DNA of 64,000 nucleotides, taken from Yarrowia lipolytica. Taxonomy: Eukaryota > Ascomycota > Dipodascomycetes > Dipodascales. The stretch is from NCBI RefSeq assembly GCF_001761485.1, contig NC_090775.1, positions 3,603,001 through 3,667,000 on the forward strand. The letters are read 5' to 3'. Every line of letters starts with the position of its first letter. Positions within the stretch are counted from its first letter, which is position 1. Both the position numbers and the translations under genes were made by a program. This document shows positions 40,882 to 53,517 of this stretch, in pieces. Under the pieces are notes generated by a model, which was not told the DNA's origin, ran no database searches, and saw only the letters and a program-made list of their open reading frames with translations.

Positions 40882-42811
40882 TGAAGTGTTGGTTGAATGT
40901 GAGAGTTGGAAGGGGAGAGTGTGTGAAGAATGGTAATTATATATGGGTATCTAACATGTTTAAATACTTTTCTACAAGTCTAAGATCATAAGAAGTCATC
41001 TCCAGTGGCAAATTTAACGCGGTCTAAATTCCAACAAAGTTATTCAGCCGTAGCGAATTCCTCGCAAATCGTGCATGATAGACGCAACCAACGATGCGGA
41101 GTCCGAACCGAGGGCATCTGACGGCCGAATTTGACGACTACTTTTTTTTCTTCTTCTCGATTCGGAATCCGATGAAGCAGAAGCCCCGTGACATATCCAT
41201 CCCTTTCCTGTAGTTATATGACTTCTTGTACATGCAAGTGGTGCTTCGAACGATAGCTACATTAATTACACACTCTCTCCAAATGTGTTAAGGATTATCC
41301 AGCCATATTGGATCCTCTCGTCTGTAAATCATTGCGTACCATCTAATAACTTCTGACAAATAGCATAACTGGCTCGCAAGTGACAAATGTCAGCCATTGA
41401 AGTTACACAGCCTCGCCGCAGCCGTTCCAAAAAGGTATAGGCGCATCTCGGCTATTGTACGCCAAGTCGAGGACAATAGACATTTCACTAGTGCAAGTGT
41501 CAGAATAATTTTCTGGAATGGTGAGATTATGGCGTGTTTAGTGGAACAGAGTCCTTATTCAGCTAGAGTACACTTCTAAGGAACCACTGATAGTGGTACA
41601 GTTGCAGCCAGAGTATATATATATATATTATCTGCGCACATAAGGAAAAAGAATGTACGGTATGTACAGGTACCGACTCCTATACTGTACTGTGTGTACA
41701 TACTGTAGTTCGTCTTTTTAAATTAGCCCATTCTGGATTGAAAGTCTCATCAATATGTCTAAGGACCCAAAGACGCAAGTGCTCGTACAGATATGAGCGT
41801 CTGGTACGAGCACGATGCAGTAGCTATTACATATTCTGACATCTTGGTTTATCGACGTGAATGTCAACATACCTTAACATTTTCAGATTATCTGAGCTTA
41901 GTCCCAAGATAATGGGTATTATGTATCGAGTCTCACCTCTACCGCGGTACATACATACTACACGGTGTACAAGTGTACGAGTACATCTAACCATCCATAA
42001 TATTATTTTACCTACTGTGTGGTACATACGAGTTATCTACCGTAGGAACTGTTACCAGTATGCACGGGATGTACTCGTGCTCGCGAGGATCAAATGGAGG
42101 TCTCACACACCACATCAAGCCGAAGATTGAGGGAGTGGCAGTAGGAGCACAACCAGCCAACCGCATCACATTTGGTAACAAATATTATATTAAAACCAGC
42201 AACTAAGTATAGAAACCATTCCACCTTGTACAATGACATCCAAGACATTGGAGAAACACGAACATTTGTAGTTTGATTACTGTCTCTCATTGTCATAATA
42301 TCCCTTACCAACATACAACTCCCCATCAACAGTCCAAATTCAGAAATCACGTGTCGATATAACCTCTCTCACAGCCATTTCCGTATCCAAAAAACGCTCC
42401 TTTGACCTTGTCGTGTACACTTGTACGTCGCCCAATCGAATAGGGCCCAAACTCACTCCAAGGCCATATTAATTAACGTTCGGGGGCTGCTCTGGGACGT
42501 TAATTCAGATCTCGACCCGCCAAAGAAACAAAAAAGAACAAACAAACAAGAAAGGTCAAGGTTAGAGATCGAGTCATATGGTGCATATATTGGAAAATTT
42601 TCTGTGGGGATAGCTACAAGTAGCTACAGTAACTACAGTAGCTGTAATATACTGAATAGTAAGTCACAGCTGGTACTGTGTGAACTGTCGTCCACACTGA
42701 TTTTTCCAGAAAATACATGATCCATACCGTTTATTGTAACAGCTCGCCATCCCACATCAAAATACACAATAAATAGTTAGTTACAAAATTCTCACACTGT
42801 TGGACTCCTCC
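40882..42811. other. Intergenic metallothionein - 1131-residue gene
   Basis: Apart from the metallothionein promoter no gene is supported. It contains an (AT)n run near 41617-41629 and repeated GTACTGTA words near 41655-41705. Confidence 0.55.
40937..40943 (-). promoter_or_regulatory. TATA box of the metallothionein gene
   Basis: The minus strand reads TATATAA 56 bp upstream of the metallothionein ATG. Confidence 0.6.
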
Positions 42812-45800
42812 TTACAACCAACCTCCTCCTTGTGCCAAATATTCTCGTGCGATGTTGTCTCCAGCCTTGGCGGCACATCGCATCCAATGTCGAACAATGG
42901 CCATCCGAGTAGGGTCCAACTTGTCCAAATCAGACGTAGAACAGTTGGGCATGTCCTCAAACAGCTCATTCAGCCGGGTCAGAGGCATGACACACAGGTT
43001 GACCTCACCAGGGTGACTCAGTTGCATGATTCCAAGTTCCCGCTGAGCCACCGAGTTACCTTCCTTGGCTGCAATGGTCCATAGCTCACCACACTCCTTC
43101 ATTCCAAAACCAGCGAGCGGTGAAGAGCCGTTGAAAGAAGACTGTGTGCGAGAAACGTCGCTGCTGGTAGACTGGAAGATCTCGTTAGCTGCCTCTACAA
43201 TGCATTCCACAGCCTCGTGCTTGATTGAAAGAGCAGCTAGCACAACGTCCCAGAACATCTTGCCAGAGTAAGACAGGTCCAGATTGTCGAGCGGTGCAAA
43301 AGCTGCAATCATTTGGAGATCTCTGAATAGGGTCTTGGGACGCAAATCGGAGCGGAAAAGACTTTGCAGCTCCTCCACAATGGCGTCGGCTCCAGGATCA
43401 GAACGCGTGCCAGCAGTCAGAGCGGCAACAACCAGTGTTTCAAGCTCATATAGGCACTGCATCTTGGCATGAGGCGAAGTGACAGTGGAGAATTTGGACA
43501 GAATCTCACTGTAGGCCCGGTCGTAGGGGAATGGAGCAGACAGAGTGTTGCTGCAAATCGCACCGGAAATCACTGGAGTGATACACGAGGGTATGGAAAT
43601 GGGAATTCCATCGGGCAGGCGAGCCTCTACTGCAGCACTGGGGGTGTTGGGAAGCGTGAGTTTAAACGTAGGAGGCAGAGGCGACGGGGTAGCTGTGGCA
43701 GAGACCATGTTCTGCGCACCAGCTCCTGCTGTTCCGTTGGAGCTGTTCACTTTAACGGGCGTGATCGGTGCACTGGAGGCGCTAGTGGCAGCTGACGGGG
43801 GAAGTGTCAGCCTGAAGGCACCACCCTGGGCGTTGGGTCGCATGGAAAAATACGATTCAGTGGGACTGGAACAGGTCTTCTGGGGCGTTCCAAGATGCTC
43901 GCAAGAAGTTGCAGCCGCGGTGGACGCCACAGTTCCAATGCTCAGAATCGACGACCTGTGTCTCAGAGCTCTTGGAGGGGCATGTTTCACGGACAGACAA
44001 GCCTTTACAAGATCAGAAGATAGCCATTGGTCAGTCTCACTTCCAGAAAACCACCCAGAACCAAGGTCAGAGTAAACAATGGAGACCAAGAACAGGTGGA
44101 GATCTTCAGAGCATTGAGGGGTTCTCTTCTCAGGGAACAGAGGCGAGCCTCCAGCAGCCAGCTCGGCAATGAGTCGCTGGCAAAGATCATCCACCTCACA
44201 GTAGAATCTGTGCAGTCGCTCTTCTCCCTGGCAGAGATTTTGCTTGCGCTGCTCCTCTAGCCATCGTCGCGTGGCATCACTCTCTCTGTCGGACAACTTG
44301 TTTGGACCAGCAAACGAAGGAGGTGCAAACATGGTAATTTCGGAAGGCAGAGAGACGATACTCTGTCGCTGTCGTCGCTTGTTATACCCAAGAGAAAGCC
44401 TTTTGAAGAAGGATTCTCTGGAGGCTGTAGAGACAACGGAACTTGGCCGCCTGAACTTGCTGTCCAGTCCTCCAAGGCTGCCCATGGCGGCAGCCGGGCC
44501 TAAAGAAGGCGTCGAATTGGGATCAGCCAACTTCTGTGCAACACAGGAGGCTCGAACGTAAACCTCAGAGTTCCGAACCTGCGTCACGTACCACACCTTG
44601 TTCCGCAGAGTGCCCATAGCCTTGACCAGCTGAGAGGTCTTGTCACGGAATCTCTCAATGGACCGATTGTAGAGGCACACTTCAGTCTCTAGTCGCTCAC
44701 ATTCAGTTGTGTACTGGTCCAGCTGGACCTCCAGGGCACAATGAAGGGCCACAATGTCCCCTGAAGTAATGGAGGCATCGTGGAACTCCTGGGCCTGGTT
44801 CCAGTTGCCCTGGGACAGTTCCTTCGCGGAAGCTTGGGCGAGAAGTACAGATACGTCCTCCGACGAAGTGTCATAGTTTCTGATAAGCTGATGCAGGGGT
44901 GAAAAGTAGGTGAAGGCGACGGTGTGGGGATCGATGTTGAACACGTGCCAGGTTGTGAAGTTGCGCGGGCAGGAGATTCCCAGTGATTTGAGCTCTCCAG
45001 GAGACAAGACCACGTAGGAGGGGTTGTGGTGTGTTCTGTAGTCGAGGTGCTGAGGCGTTCCAGACGCGAATTTGCCAAAGATGGCGTTGGTGGCTCGGGT
45101 GCTGGGGTCATGGCTCAGATCCACGAGCTTGGCATGGATGCAGCTCATCTGCGATCTCTGTGCTGGCGAGATGTAGAAATCATGGCACATGCCATACTGT
45201 TCCGGGTTCACCAACATGTCTTTCACATAGACGCTAAAATAGTACTCGGCGATTGTGTGAAGATGCGACTTGTCCAGCGCACAGAGAGAGTTGGTGAACT
45301 GCAGCCACTCTGAACACAAGTAGGAGAACTGACCCAGGTGTCGAAGGATTGTGGTGGCTGCATCGACGACGCTCAGATGCGACGCCTGGAAAATCTGGAG
45401 AATGAGAGTCTCTAGTTTCGAGAAGTTGCATGTGTTATAGTTGTTGTTCAGGAATGCAAGCGCCTGAGTAATGAAGGTGGAGGTAGGGAGAGTGGTAGAT
45501 GCAGAAGTAGTGTTTGTGTTGTTAGTGGCGGTAGTATAAGACCGTGGGGTCGATGCATGCAATGACTTGTTTTGTCTGTGTGTTGGCTTGTGCTGTGGCT
45601 GTTGTAGTGACCGTGTCTGTGTCGTTAGTTCCTGTCCTTCCTTGTGCTGACATGCTGCATTGCACACCGCGGCCAGATAAGCCATGTCGGTGTCCACCTT
45701 ATGGAGAGCTGCGAGGGTGACGTACACATGGCGAGCCGTCGAGTTGCGGGTTCGCAGCAGGTCTGCGGCCTTCTGTACTCCATTGTCTCCCTTGAGTCTC

Positions 45801-46207
45801 TGTATCTGGGTCCATACTTCGATCTCCTGGGTGCCCGACAGCTCGGGTTCGGGATTGACCGAAGGGCGCGGTTCCGCCGCATGCGCCATTATTCTTTTGT
45901 ATAGCTCGTAAAATTCGCGTGACTCATTCTGAACTTGAGAGTCACACAGTTTCCGGTGGTTGGCAATTGTGTCGTAGTATCGTTTTTGAGCGTCAACGTT
46001 TCGAAGAGCGGCCTTGCGCAGTCGGTAGCGGAGCTTGAGTGTCGTGTCCTCGTAGAGCCACGTTTTGTGGTCCAGAGCCGCCAGCTCAGCTAGCGACACG
46101 CCGTTGGTCGTAGAGTGTGGCGTAGACGTTGTAGTAGAAGTGTGAGAGCTGTGCCCGTGGATGCGGAACACTCCCGAGTCGCGTAGAGATGTAGTGACGG
46201 TTGTCAT
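42812..46207 (-). CDS. Large fungal protein of unknown function with C-terminal Sel1-like segment
   Basis: The 1131-residue protein starts with a Ser/Thr/His-rich disordered stretch, then a charged helical region (about 35-115). The middle is helical, with low-complexity Thr/Asn/Gln patches. A Ser/Ala/Pro/Thr-rich linker spans about 770-890. The last ~250 residues are more conserved-looking: YSEILSKFSTVTSPHAKMQCLYELETLVVAA and later repeats of the type AAKEGNSVAQRELG...HWMRCAAKAGDNIAREYLAQ. These resemble Sel1-like (TPR-related) repeats found at the end of a family of large ascomycete proteins. A scaffolding role is plausible but not shown. There is no membrane segment or catalytic motif. It is intronless, with the ATG at 46207. 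Confidence 0.8.
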   Translation of the reverse strand: MTTVTTSLRDSGVFRIHGHSSHTSTTTSTPHSTTNGVSLAELAALDHKTWLYEDTTLKLRYRLRKAALRNVDAQKRYYDTIANHRKLCDSQVQNESREFYELYKRIMAHAAEPRPSVNPEPELSGTQEIEVWTQIQRLKGDNGVQKAADLLRTRNSTARHVYVTLAALHKVDTDMAYLAAVCNAACQHKEGQELTTQTRSLQQPQHKPTHRQNKSLHASTPRSYTTATNNTNTTSASTTLPTSTFITQALAFLNNNYNTCNFSKLETLILQIFQASHLSVVDAATTILRHLGQFSYLCSEWLQFTNSLCALDKSHLHTIAEYYFSVYVKDMLVNPEQYGMCHDFYISPAQRSQMSCIHAKLVDLSHDPSTRATNAIFGKFASGTPQHLDYRTHHNPSYVVLSPGELKSLGISCPRNFTTWHVFNIDPHTVAFTYFSPLHQLIRNYDTSSEDVSVLLAQASAKELSQGNWNQAQEFHDASITSGDIVALHCALEVQLDQYTTECERLETEVCLYNRSIERFRDKTSQLVKAMGTLRNKVWYVTQVRNSEVYVRASCVAQKLADPNSTPSLGPAAAMGSLGGLDSKFRRPSSVVSTASRESFFKRLSLGYNKRRQRQSIVSLPSEITMFAPPSFAGPNKLSDRESDATRRWLEEQRKQNLCQGEERLHRFYCEVDDLCQRLIAELAAGGSPLFPEKRTPQCSEDLHLFLVSIVYSDLGSGWFSGSETDQWLSSDLVKACLSVKHAPPRALRHRSSILSIGTVASTAAATSCEHLGTPQKTCSSPTESYFSMRPNAQGGAFRLTLPPSAATSASSAPITPVKVNSSNGTAGAGAQNMVSATATPSPLPPTFKLTLPNTPSAAVEARLPDGIPISIPSCITPVISGAICSNTLSAPFPYDRAYSEILSKFSTVTSPHAKMQCLYELETLVVAALTAGTRSDPGADAIVEELQSLFRSDLRPKTLFRDLQMIAAFAPLDNLDLSYSGKMFWDVVLAALSIKHEAVECIVEAANEIFQSTSSDVSRTQSSFNGSSPLAGFGMKECGELWTIAAKEGNSVAQRELGIMQLSHPGEVNLCVMPLTRLNELFEDMPNCSTSDLDKLDPTRMAIVRHWMRCAAKAGDNIAREYLAQGGGWL

Positions 46208-49200
46208 CTATGTTAGTATGAGTTGAGGTGGCGGTGGATAGCTGCCGTTGAAATGACAAGACCCATGTGACCTAAGCGAAGGTGGCGGGCTGGGAGTGCG
46301 GATGACACCTGCTTGAATAGATGGTAGATGAGCTGAGAAAACGACAGAGATACACGTGAGGGTTCATAGAACACGTATCTTTCTGTCTTCTAACCTTGGT
46401 ACTGACACTGGTCGTGTAGTGTGCAGTTTCAGAAGCACATTTTCTCCTACTCTTCATCTCTTGTACATAGTCATGTATCTCTGAGTCATGTGGACTCAGA
46501 GAGTGAGCCTCATCGAATGCATTATCGCGCCTTGACGCTGTCCCGGTGACGGGTTGGCTTCATTTAGACCCCCTTCTGTTCGCAAATACTCACATTCAAA
46601 ACCACCTTATGCCATACCCATGGAAGAAGAAAACCATGCAGAGAGAAGAAGAGATTGGCGATAAGTCACTACACCACTATACTCCTCTCCAAACTCTCTT
46701 TGCATTAAGGTATCTACAAGCGTCGAGGTAAACACCATAAGGTTTACTTACCTTTGTTTGTCCCTCACACGGGGTGACGAAGACATGCAGCTACCATGTA
46801 TTGTGTAAATGAGTGAGAGATAAATGGGGCGATTTAACCACGGTATTGCATTAGCGACAAGTCGGGCCAGTATGGGATGTTATTTTCGCAGCCAATATTA
46901 TAAAGACGGACACTGAGGTTTGAAAATTTTTCAAAAGTTTCTCCGACCCAAGAATATTTTCCGTGGCTCTGTTTTTTTCTCTTCGTATTGTGGGGCTCGT
47001 CTTTCTTAGATAGCCCATTTTCCGGGCCCCGTACTTTCGAAAAGCTCGCACCTCATTTAACTCAAAACAGAAAGATGAATCAGGCACACAGTGGAGCCTG
47101 ACACTCACAGCAGGGAAACAAGGTGGGCTGCACCAGTCATGCAGCTGGGGAATGGGTTTTGGGTACGGTTGGTCGCAATTGGGAGCAGAAGTGGCCTTGT
47201 CCTCACCCGCGTACTGAGACAAGTGTATCGCCGACGTCCGGTGGCCTCTACAGAGGTAGTTTGGGGGCAGTGGTTCGACACATGTCACCGTAACATATGC
47301 TAGTGTTTTATCCGTAGATAGCATGGAGATCTGTACACCCACCGGTACACTAAATTGCAGGTCGCCTTCCAACAAGCATGCAGCCTAACGCTCAACCTGT
47401 ACAAAAGTGGTAACGTAGCGCCGACTGATAAGAAAAAAATGCATGAACCTTGACCCTCCCAGCTGTCCGTCCAGATAGCGGGGGAGTCCCAATGCATGCG
47501 TAGACCAATAATCTTCACCTTCTGGGAGCATATACATCAGCACCGCACTTGGTAATTTTGCTTGGTGTAATATTGGCAAGGACGGATATATATTTCGCAT
47601 CCCCGCTACTGACTGGGACTACTGTATCCCTTGGCACACGTCATGTTTCAAACCATATACCCAGCTAATGGCTTGGAAAAAGGGCGTGTGTGGGGTGTAC
47701 ACTATAAATAGGCTATAGAGCGACCCCCCCTGTATAGTGGCATTCTGATGATGTCATCTCTGCCAATATTGAAACTGCAGCGCGTGTGAGTGACAGAAGG
47801 AAGCGTCTCCCACCCATATGGCCCCTATTACTGCTCGTATTCCGTCCAAACGGATGGTGTGAAATAATTTCTGCACGCTAGTGCTCGAGAGTCTACATGG
47901 TCAGGGGCGCTGAATGTGGAAGCACGTACACCATGTCGCTGCAATACACCATCTACGACACGGCATTGAGTGACATTTCACAATAATTTGCAACACGGCA
48001 TTAATGGAGCTGTTTGTTGTGATGCCTACAAGTGTGTCACTCGTATTGACAGGGTCAATGTCTTCCGGTTTAAGAAATAGCTAATGGTCATGGGACAACC
48101 TGTGTGCAAGACACTCACACGTATGTAGGTCCTCGTACTTGTACTGTAGAGCATTTTGTAAACTACCGCCATTCCAGCCTCTTGCCCTCTTCTTCGGGGA
48201 TCTATTCTTAGCGCACTGTCTGTGGTGGACCCCACCCTGGGCGGGAATAAACAAACAAGTCATGGCGGCCCTACGCTCGTAATGATACCTCGTTTTGGGA
48301 GCTTGTGGAGATGTGTTGCTAACGGTTATAGGCCATCTGTATATATCCACGTCCTGGGTCTCATGATTTTTCAGGGCGGAATAATTATCTACAGTCCCAG
48401 ATGTCTGTTATGGAATGAGGCTTGGATAGCTCTTAAGCGTGGGCGAGCGTTGGAAAGACACATTTTGGGTTGTGTCAGAACAAAGACATAACAATGGGAG
48501 AAAAGCAAAAAACCAAAATATGCAGGAAAGAATAACATGGCCAAGCCATGGTTCATCCTCGAACCCCTGAACTACAACTTGCGGCATTGTCGATCTGTAC
48601 ATGGCCAGGGCAGCCGTTTCGCCTGTGCACTGAGGCTGAAACAAGCACAGCTTTGATCCAATTATTACAAGTATAGGTACTGTATACACTCTCTAACTTG
48701 CACTACATCATAGTGTACCAGTAGCACTACCAGTAGCTGTCGCGCTAAAGAGCTGATCTAGCCCAATGATTACACAGTGTACTGTAGAGCTCTTGCTGGT
48801 GATACGAACCAAGGTCGTATTAACTGTCATGCTGTATGTACAGCTTGTCTGCTTCCGGAACTGTGCGGAGCACAGCCAAACCAATAAACGGGTCATCCGG
48901 ACTTCAGGCTGCTTCAAGGCAGTATGAAGAATAATAAAAGCAAAAACATCAGCTGCCCTAATTATACCCCTGCTGTTGACAGTTGGACAACTGGCCCGGT
49001 GGTAAATTACAAGTTGAGGGTTTTAGCGCAATTTCGACTTTAGAACATTGGTTTTTGGCTGCGTCATTGGACACTGTTAACAGCAACTAGTTCCACACAA
49101 GCAACACACTGGACAAGTGCCGTGAGTTAGATAGCTCGAACGGTATGTCTTGACGCTAAATGAGATATCAAGAGACTTCTGGCTTTGATTCAATACTGAC

Positions 49201-52200
49201 GATATCTCAAAACCTCGCCTATCGCTGTTTCTGGAATAGTTGGACCGACTGGGTAAAAAAGTAGTGGTTGTTGCAAAATCTCCTCTCATGCATGCAGACT
49301 ACCCCGCGTTTCTTTTAGCGAAGAGAGTTTGCACAACTATTTCTTGTAGCTGCTGTGATTACTGAGTCCGTCATGTGACTTTTACAAGTGGTGATATCTT
49401 TGCTACAGAACTTATGATGCTCACAACCGCAATGGATGTTACATTGAGTATGCAAGTCACACGTGGCCCCAAACTCCCCTGTTGCCCTAGACCGCCTGGA
49501 TCATCACATCTTCCTGTTTCACGCGTCTCGTAGGTTTCAATATATGCAAGCAGATCAAACCCACGGCAGGGCTGTCTAAACTTTCGAAAGTACGCTGTAG
49601 CTGTAGGTGACGAACGCCTATCAAAAGTTTCACAGCAATGACAGGCACATCACATGGCAGGTTCATTCATAAAGAAGCAGGCGCGCAGACGATCCCCACC
49701 CCTGTCCCCACGTTTTGCTCTGTACTATCGTGCAAGTTGTATCGTGTCTTTCCAAGACGGATTCGAGGTCGAATATTATTCACACAGCTTATTATTATAC
49801 AACAGGCTCATTAGAAGGTACAGACGAACATGAACGTCGAACTGAGCGTTAAAATTTTTGCACTCACGACAAATTATTGATGGCCTGACTCATACAAGGG
49901 AGTAATCATTCCATGTTGCAAAACCGGTGTTAAAAGAAATAAAAATATAAAAATATACTTGTGAGCATGGTGTCCGACGCAGCGTAGACAACGCCGCCTA
50001 TGATGAGATTTACATATCCGTAACCAAGCTGAGAATAATGAAGCGCGTAACATTCATCAAACACTTCACACGTTCCCGTTTTCGAGTTTCATACACTGCG
50101 TTGACCCTGGACTTACAAAACTGTGTATCTGATACTGTGCAATTTACTGTGCTTGTATGTTCATGAGCTTAGTCAGTCATCCCCAACTTCATCCTCAGAC
50201 CTTAAATAAAGTTCTAGCTCATCTCCCAACCGTTGACTACTCGTCATACTTGTAGCTACTGGTACGTAGGGTTGACTTTTCAAATTACCCTACCGTGGAC
50301 TATCATTTATAAAAGACTTTTCAGAACTTTTTTCTCTCCAGAGCACATCCCCGAACAGTGAGTACCTTAACATGTCAGCACACAAGCGCAATTTTAGTGA
50401 TGATATTACCAATTTACATGGGCTAGCCTTGCACGGCAATGATGCTTCTGTTAACCATCTTTCGGGACTGATATTCATTACCCCATTTCTGGAGTCTTTT
50501 GAACCCTTCTAACTTAGGTATGAGTGGCACTACTGGAACCCTGCTATTTAGTGAACAAATCAACTGGAAGAGACAACCTCAGAACAATTGTAGTATTATG
50601 GACTGTATCTAGTGGTACTTTTACTTATAGTGATATTTTGGTATAACTATCTGGATATGAATCAGTGCCATTTGAAGCTCTGATACCACATTCGTTTGTG
50701 TCATGTCCCACATGCCCTAACTCACGCCTTGGATCCATATGCGTGCACTCCTGCTACATTAGCTACTTGTAGATATCGGTCCGTCTCACGATCCAAATCA
50801 CGATGTTACCTGCACTCCAGATCTAATAGTTACTTATAGGAGCTACAAGCAGCTGGCGTATTCTAGCTTTGCATGGGCCGAATGTGAGTATCACATGAGT
50901 CTGGAAAACTACTGTGGTATGGCTGCGGTTCCAAATCAGTGGCCCTTGATCATGATCACCATGTCTATCTACAGTAACCACCTACAACACTGTGTGAAAA
51001 GGGGTAGTGTCAGAAAAGGACTGCGTGTAACTATTGTACATAATACAGTATCACAGTATCATACCCATAGCTGCCATACAATTTATTTCTAGTAATTGTA
51101 GAGTCCAAGTACATGAAGAAACTGCTCACTGTAGTAGCCCTACATACCTGAAGCACCGTTTGTTGACTCTCGCTTGTCCACTCACTGCCGTGTCGTAAAG
51201 GGCCATTCCGAGGAAGGCAAATTCGGGTGACCTGAACATCAATGAAGTTTCATTTGGCTTCGCCGTTGTGTTCTGAGAGATTATCCGGGTGTCGTATCTC
51301 CTTGAAATGTATTGGACGTGCTACAACTTAGTGAACCTGGTACTATATCTACAAGTACATACAGTACATGACATTAACATCACATAAAACTAGTGTACAC
51401 GAAGGAATGGACAGCCTCTACTCGTAGTCCACAACCCCGTAGCCCCGCCATATAAGCCTTTTTATAAGCAGTCTTAGTGGGTGAGATAGGAGTGAAATTC
51501 CGGCAGAACAAATATCTTTGGACCCGTCTTACAAGGTCAAAAGACATCATCTCTTAGCCAAATGACTCACGCGAGGGAGGGCTTGTGCCGCGTGATACCG
51601 CCGTGGCCCACTATTTTGCCACTCTGGCAGCACGTGTGTGAATGCCTGGTTGTGGGACGTTGGTTGGTTCGAGCCTTATTTGTCCTTTTATTTCTTACAC
51701 ACCCTGCTGGAAAAGGGTCACAGGGATAGCCACTCCTTATCTTCCAAATGGCTCCTGACTCGCGCGACTTTTCGATAGCTAGACCCACGGCTATAGTTAT
51801 TCACTCCCTTTACCCTGTTGGATCATCCCCGGCTCCAGGGGCTGTGTGAACACGTCCATAATATCGTCTTATGCGCAGTTGTACCGTCCACTTGTAAGCC
51901 TCCTCTCCAGCTGGGAGTTCGCATTCATAACGCAGCTACATTAGACACTTTCTGCTGGTCACCCCCACATCACGTGCTCTTGGCAAGTGTTATCAAAGTT
52001 AATATATAGTTGGCAGCACGCGCAAGAGCAAGTGACTTTTCTTGAAACTGAGAATCAAAAGATATCTTCACAGTCACAACCTGAAACGGCGTCTCTTGGG
52101 CAGCCCATAAACGTTTGCCACTAACACCTACCATCTCATCTCTTTTCACACTTATCTACCTTGAGAACTACCCACTCGACACATCATCAACGACACGTTG

Positions 52201-52215
52201 TTGCCACAACCCACA
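46208..52215. other. Six-kilobase gene desert
   Basis: I see no convincing protein gene, tRNA or rRNA here. Frames such as 46851-47375 lack an ATG at their start and have poor codons. Base composition is mixed, with short A/T tracts (for example ATAAAAATATAAAAATATA near 49939-49957). An intron-split gene with short exons, a non-coding RNA or an origin cannot be excluded by eye. Confidence 0.5.
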
Positions 52216-53517
52216 ATGGACACCCCCCTGACACGAAACACGTCGTCGGCGTCGCTGTCGTCGCTGGAGTACGAGCATGATATGGACCGGCATCAGATGT
52301 TCGATTTTCTCGATCACCTCTCATTGACCACACAACTGACGAAGACCATCCCCACCAAGGCGCGGCAAAAAGCGTCGGAAATCAAAGATGCAGCCATTCG
52401 ACAACGAAACAAGATCAAAGGGAACCAGGACATCGACCGACTGCGTCAACAGATGATCAGACAGATGGAGAAGATGGAGACCCGGCTGGGAACTGCCACG
52501 GCCATCAACTCGACGGAGAAATACACCTTCGCCATTGGCCTGGTCACCATATTCTTCATTGGATACGTCATGGGACACGCGCCAGAATATCTTCATGTCA
52601 TCTACACGGTGCTGTTCTGTTTTCTGATGCCCATCAGAGCGTATACGTACCGAAAAAAGGAGTACCACTACTTTCTCGCCGATCTATGCTACTTCGTTAA
52701 CTTCCTCACGCTTTTGTACCTGTGGGTCTTCCCCAGCTCGGAGCGATTATTTATTTCATGCTACTCTCTCACTACAGGAACCCTCTCCTGGGCCGTCATC
52801 ACGTGGAGAAACTCTCTGGTTTTGCATTCCCTAGATAAAACCACCTCTGCCTTTATCCACATCTTTCCACCCGTGCTGTTCCACGTTATTGTCCACGTTC
52901 TGGATCAGGACTACAAGGCCCACCGATTTCCGGGGGCTGTAAAGGTTGAGTCGTGGAAGATGGTCCAGGGTCTGGTATGGACATCTATTGCTTACGCCAT
53001 CTGGCAAGCGCTGTATCACTTCTTCATCACCATTCGAAGAAAGGACAAGATCAGAGCTGGTCGGGTCACTTCCTTTGAGTGGCTGCGGCGATCCTACAGC
53101 AAGACACCTCTCGGTAAGTTCGTCAACGGCCTTCCTGAGCCTTTCCCTGTTGTTGCCTTTACTGCCATCCAGTTTGGCTACCAGCTGGGAACTATGCTGT
53201 TCTGCCCCATCTGGTACTCTTATGGCTACCTTTCTGGCTGCTTCATGACCTTCATCCTCTTCACTGCGTCTTACAACGGAGCCACTTACTACATCGATGT
53301 GTTTGGCAAGCGTTTCCAGAAGGAGCTGCAATTGCTGCAGGCTGAGGTGGCCCAATGGCAGGACACCAACCAGATGATCATCAGCCCCAACCTCATGCCC
53401 AACATGGCCCACCCCGAGAAGAAGAGTGCCCAGAGTGTGTGGCTGAAGGATATCGAAGATGACGGCCATCCTACAGCCTATCAGGAGAACAAGGATGTCA
53501 GCGACATCAAGTTGTGA
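52216..53517 (+). CDS. GPC1: Glycerophosphocholine acyltransferase Gpc1
   Basis: The 433-residue multi-pass membrane protein of the DUF2838 family corresponds to yeast Gpc1 (YGR149W), which transfers an acyl group from acyl-CoA to glycerophosphocholine to rebuild lysophosphatidylcholine in the ER. A Ser-rich cytosolic N-terminus and a charged helix (about 55-95) precede about eight hydrophobic segments. The family core includes YFLADLCYFVNFLTLLYLWVFP, the IFPPVLFHVIVH segment, HRFPG and the AIWQALYHFFI segment. The cytosolic tail is charged. The first ATG in frame is at 52216 (MDTPLTRN). GC-rich, well-adapted codons indicate solid expression. Confidence 0.92.
   Translation: MDTPLTRNTSSASLSSLEYEHDMDRHQMFDFLDHLSLTTQLTKTIPTKARQKASEIKDAAIRQRNKIKGNQDIDRLRQQMIRQMEKMETRLGTATAINSTEKYTFAIGLVTIFFIGYVMGHAPEYLHVIYTVLFCFLMPIRAYTYRKKEYHYFLADLCYFVNFLTLLYLWVFPSSERLFISCYSLTTGTLSWAVITWRNSLVLHSLDKTTSAFIHIFPPVLFHVIVHVLDQDYKAHRFPGAVKVESWKMVQGLVWTSIAYAIWQALYHFFITIRRKDKIRAGRVTSFEWLRRSYSKTPLGKFVNGLPEPFPVVAFTAIQFGYQLGTMLFCPIWYSYGYLSGCFMTFILFTASYNGATYYIDVFGKRFQKELQLLQAEVAQWQDTNQMIISPNLMPNMAHPEKKSAQSVWLKDIEDDGHPTAYQENKDVSDIKL

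Noticed and set aside
40718-40936. 72-codon plus-strand frame over the metallothionein
   Set aside because: Antisense to a clearly recognised metallothionein gene and begins inside it.
46851-47375. 174-codon minus-strand frame in the gene desert
   Set aside because: No ATG at its start, composition typical of random frames.
51640-51690. GGTTCGAGCC word resembling a tRNA B-box
   Set aside because: No matching A-box, acceptor stem or anticodon arm around it.
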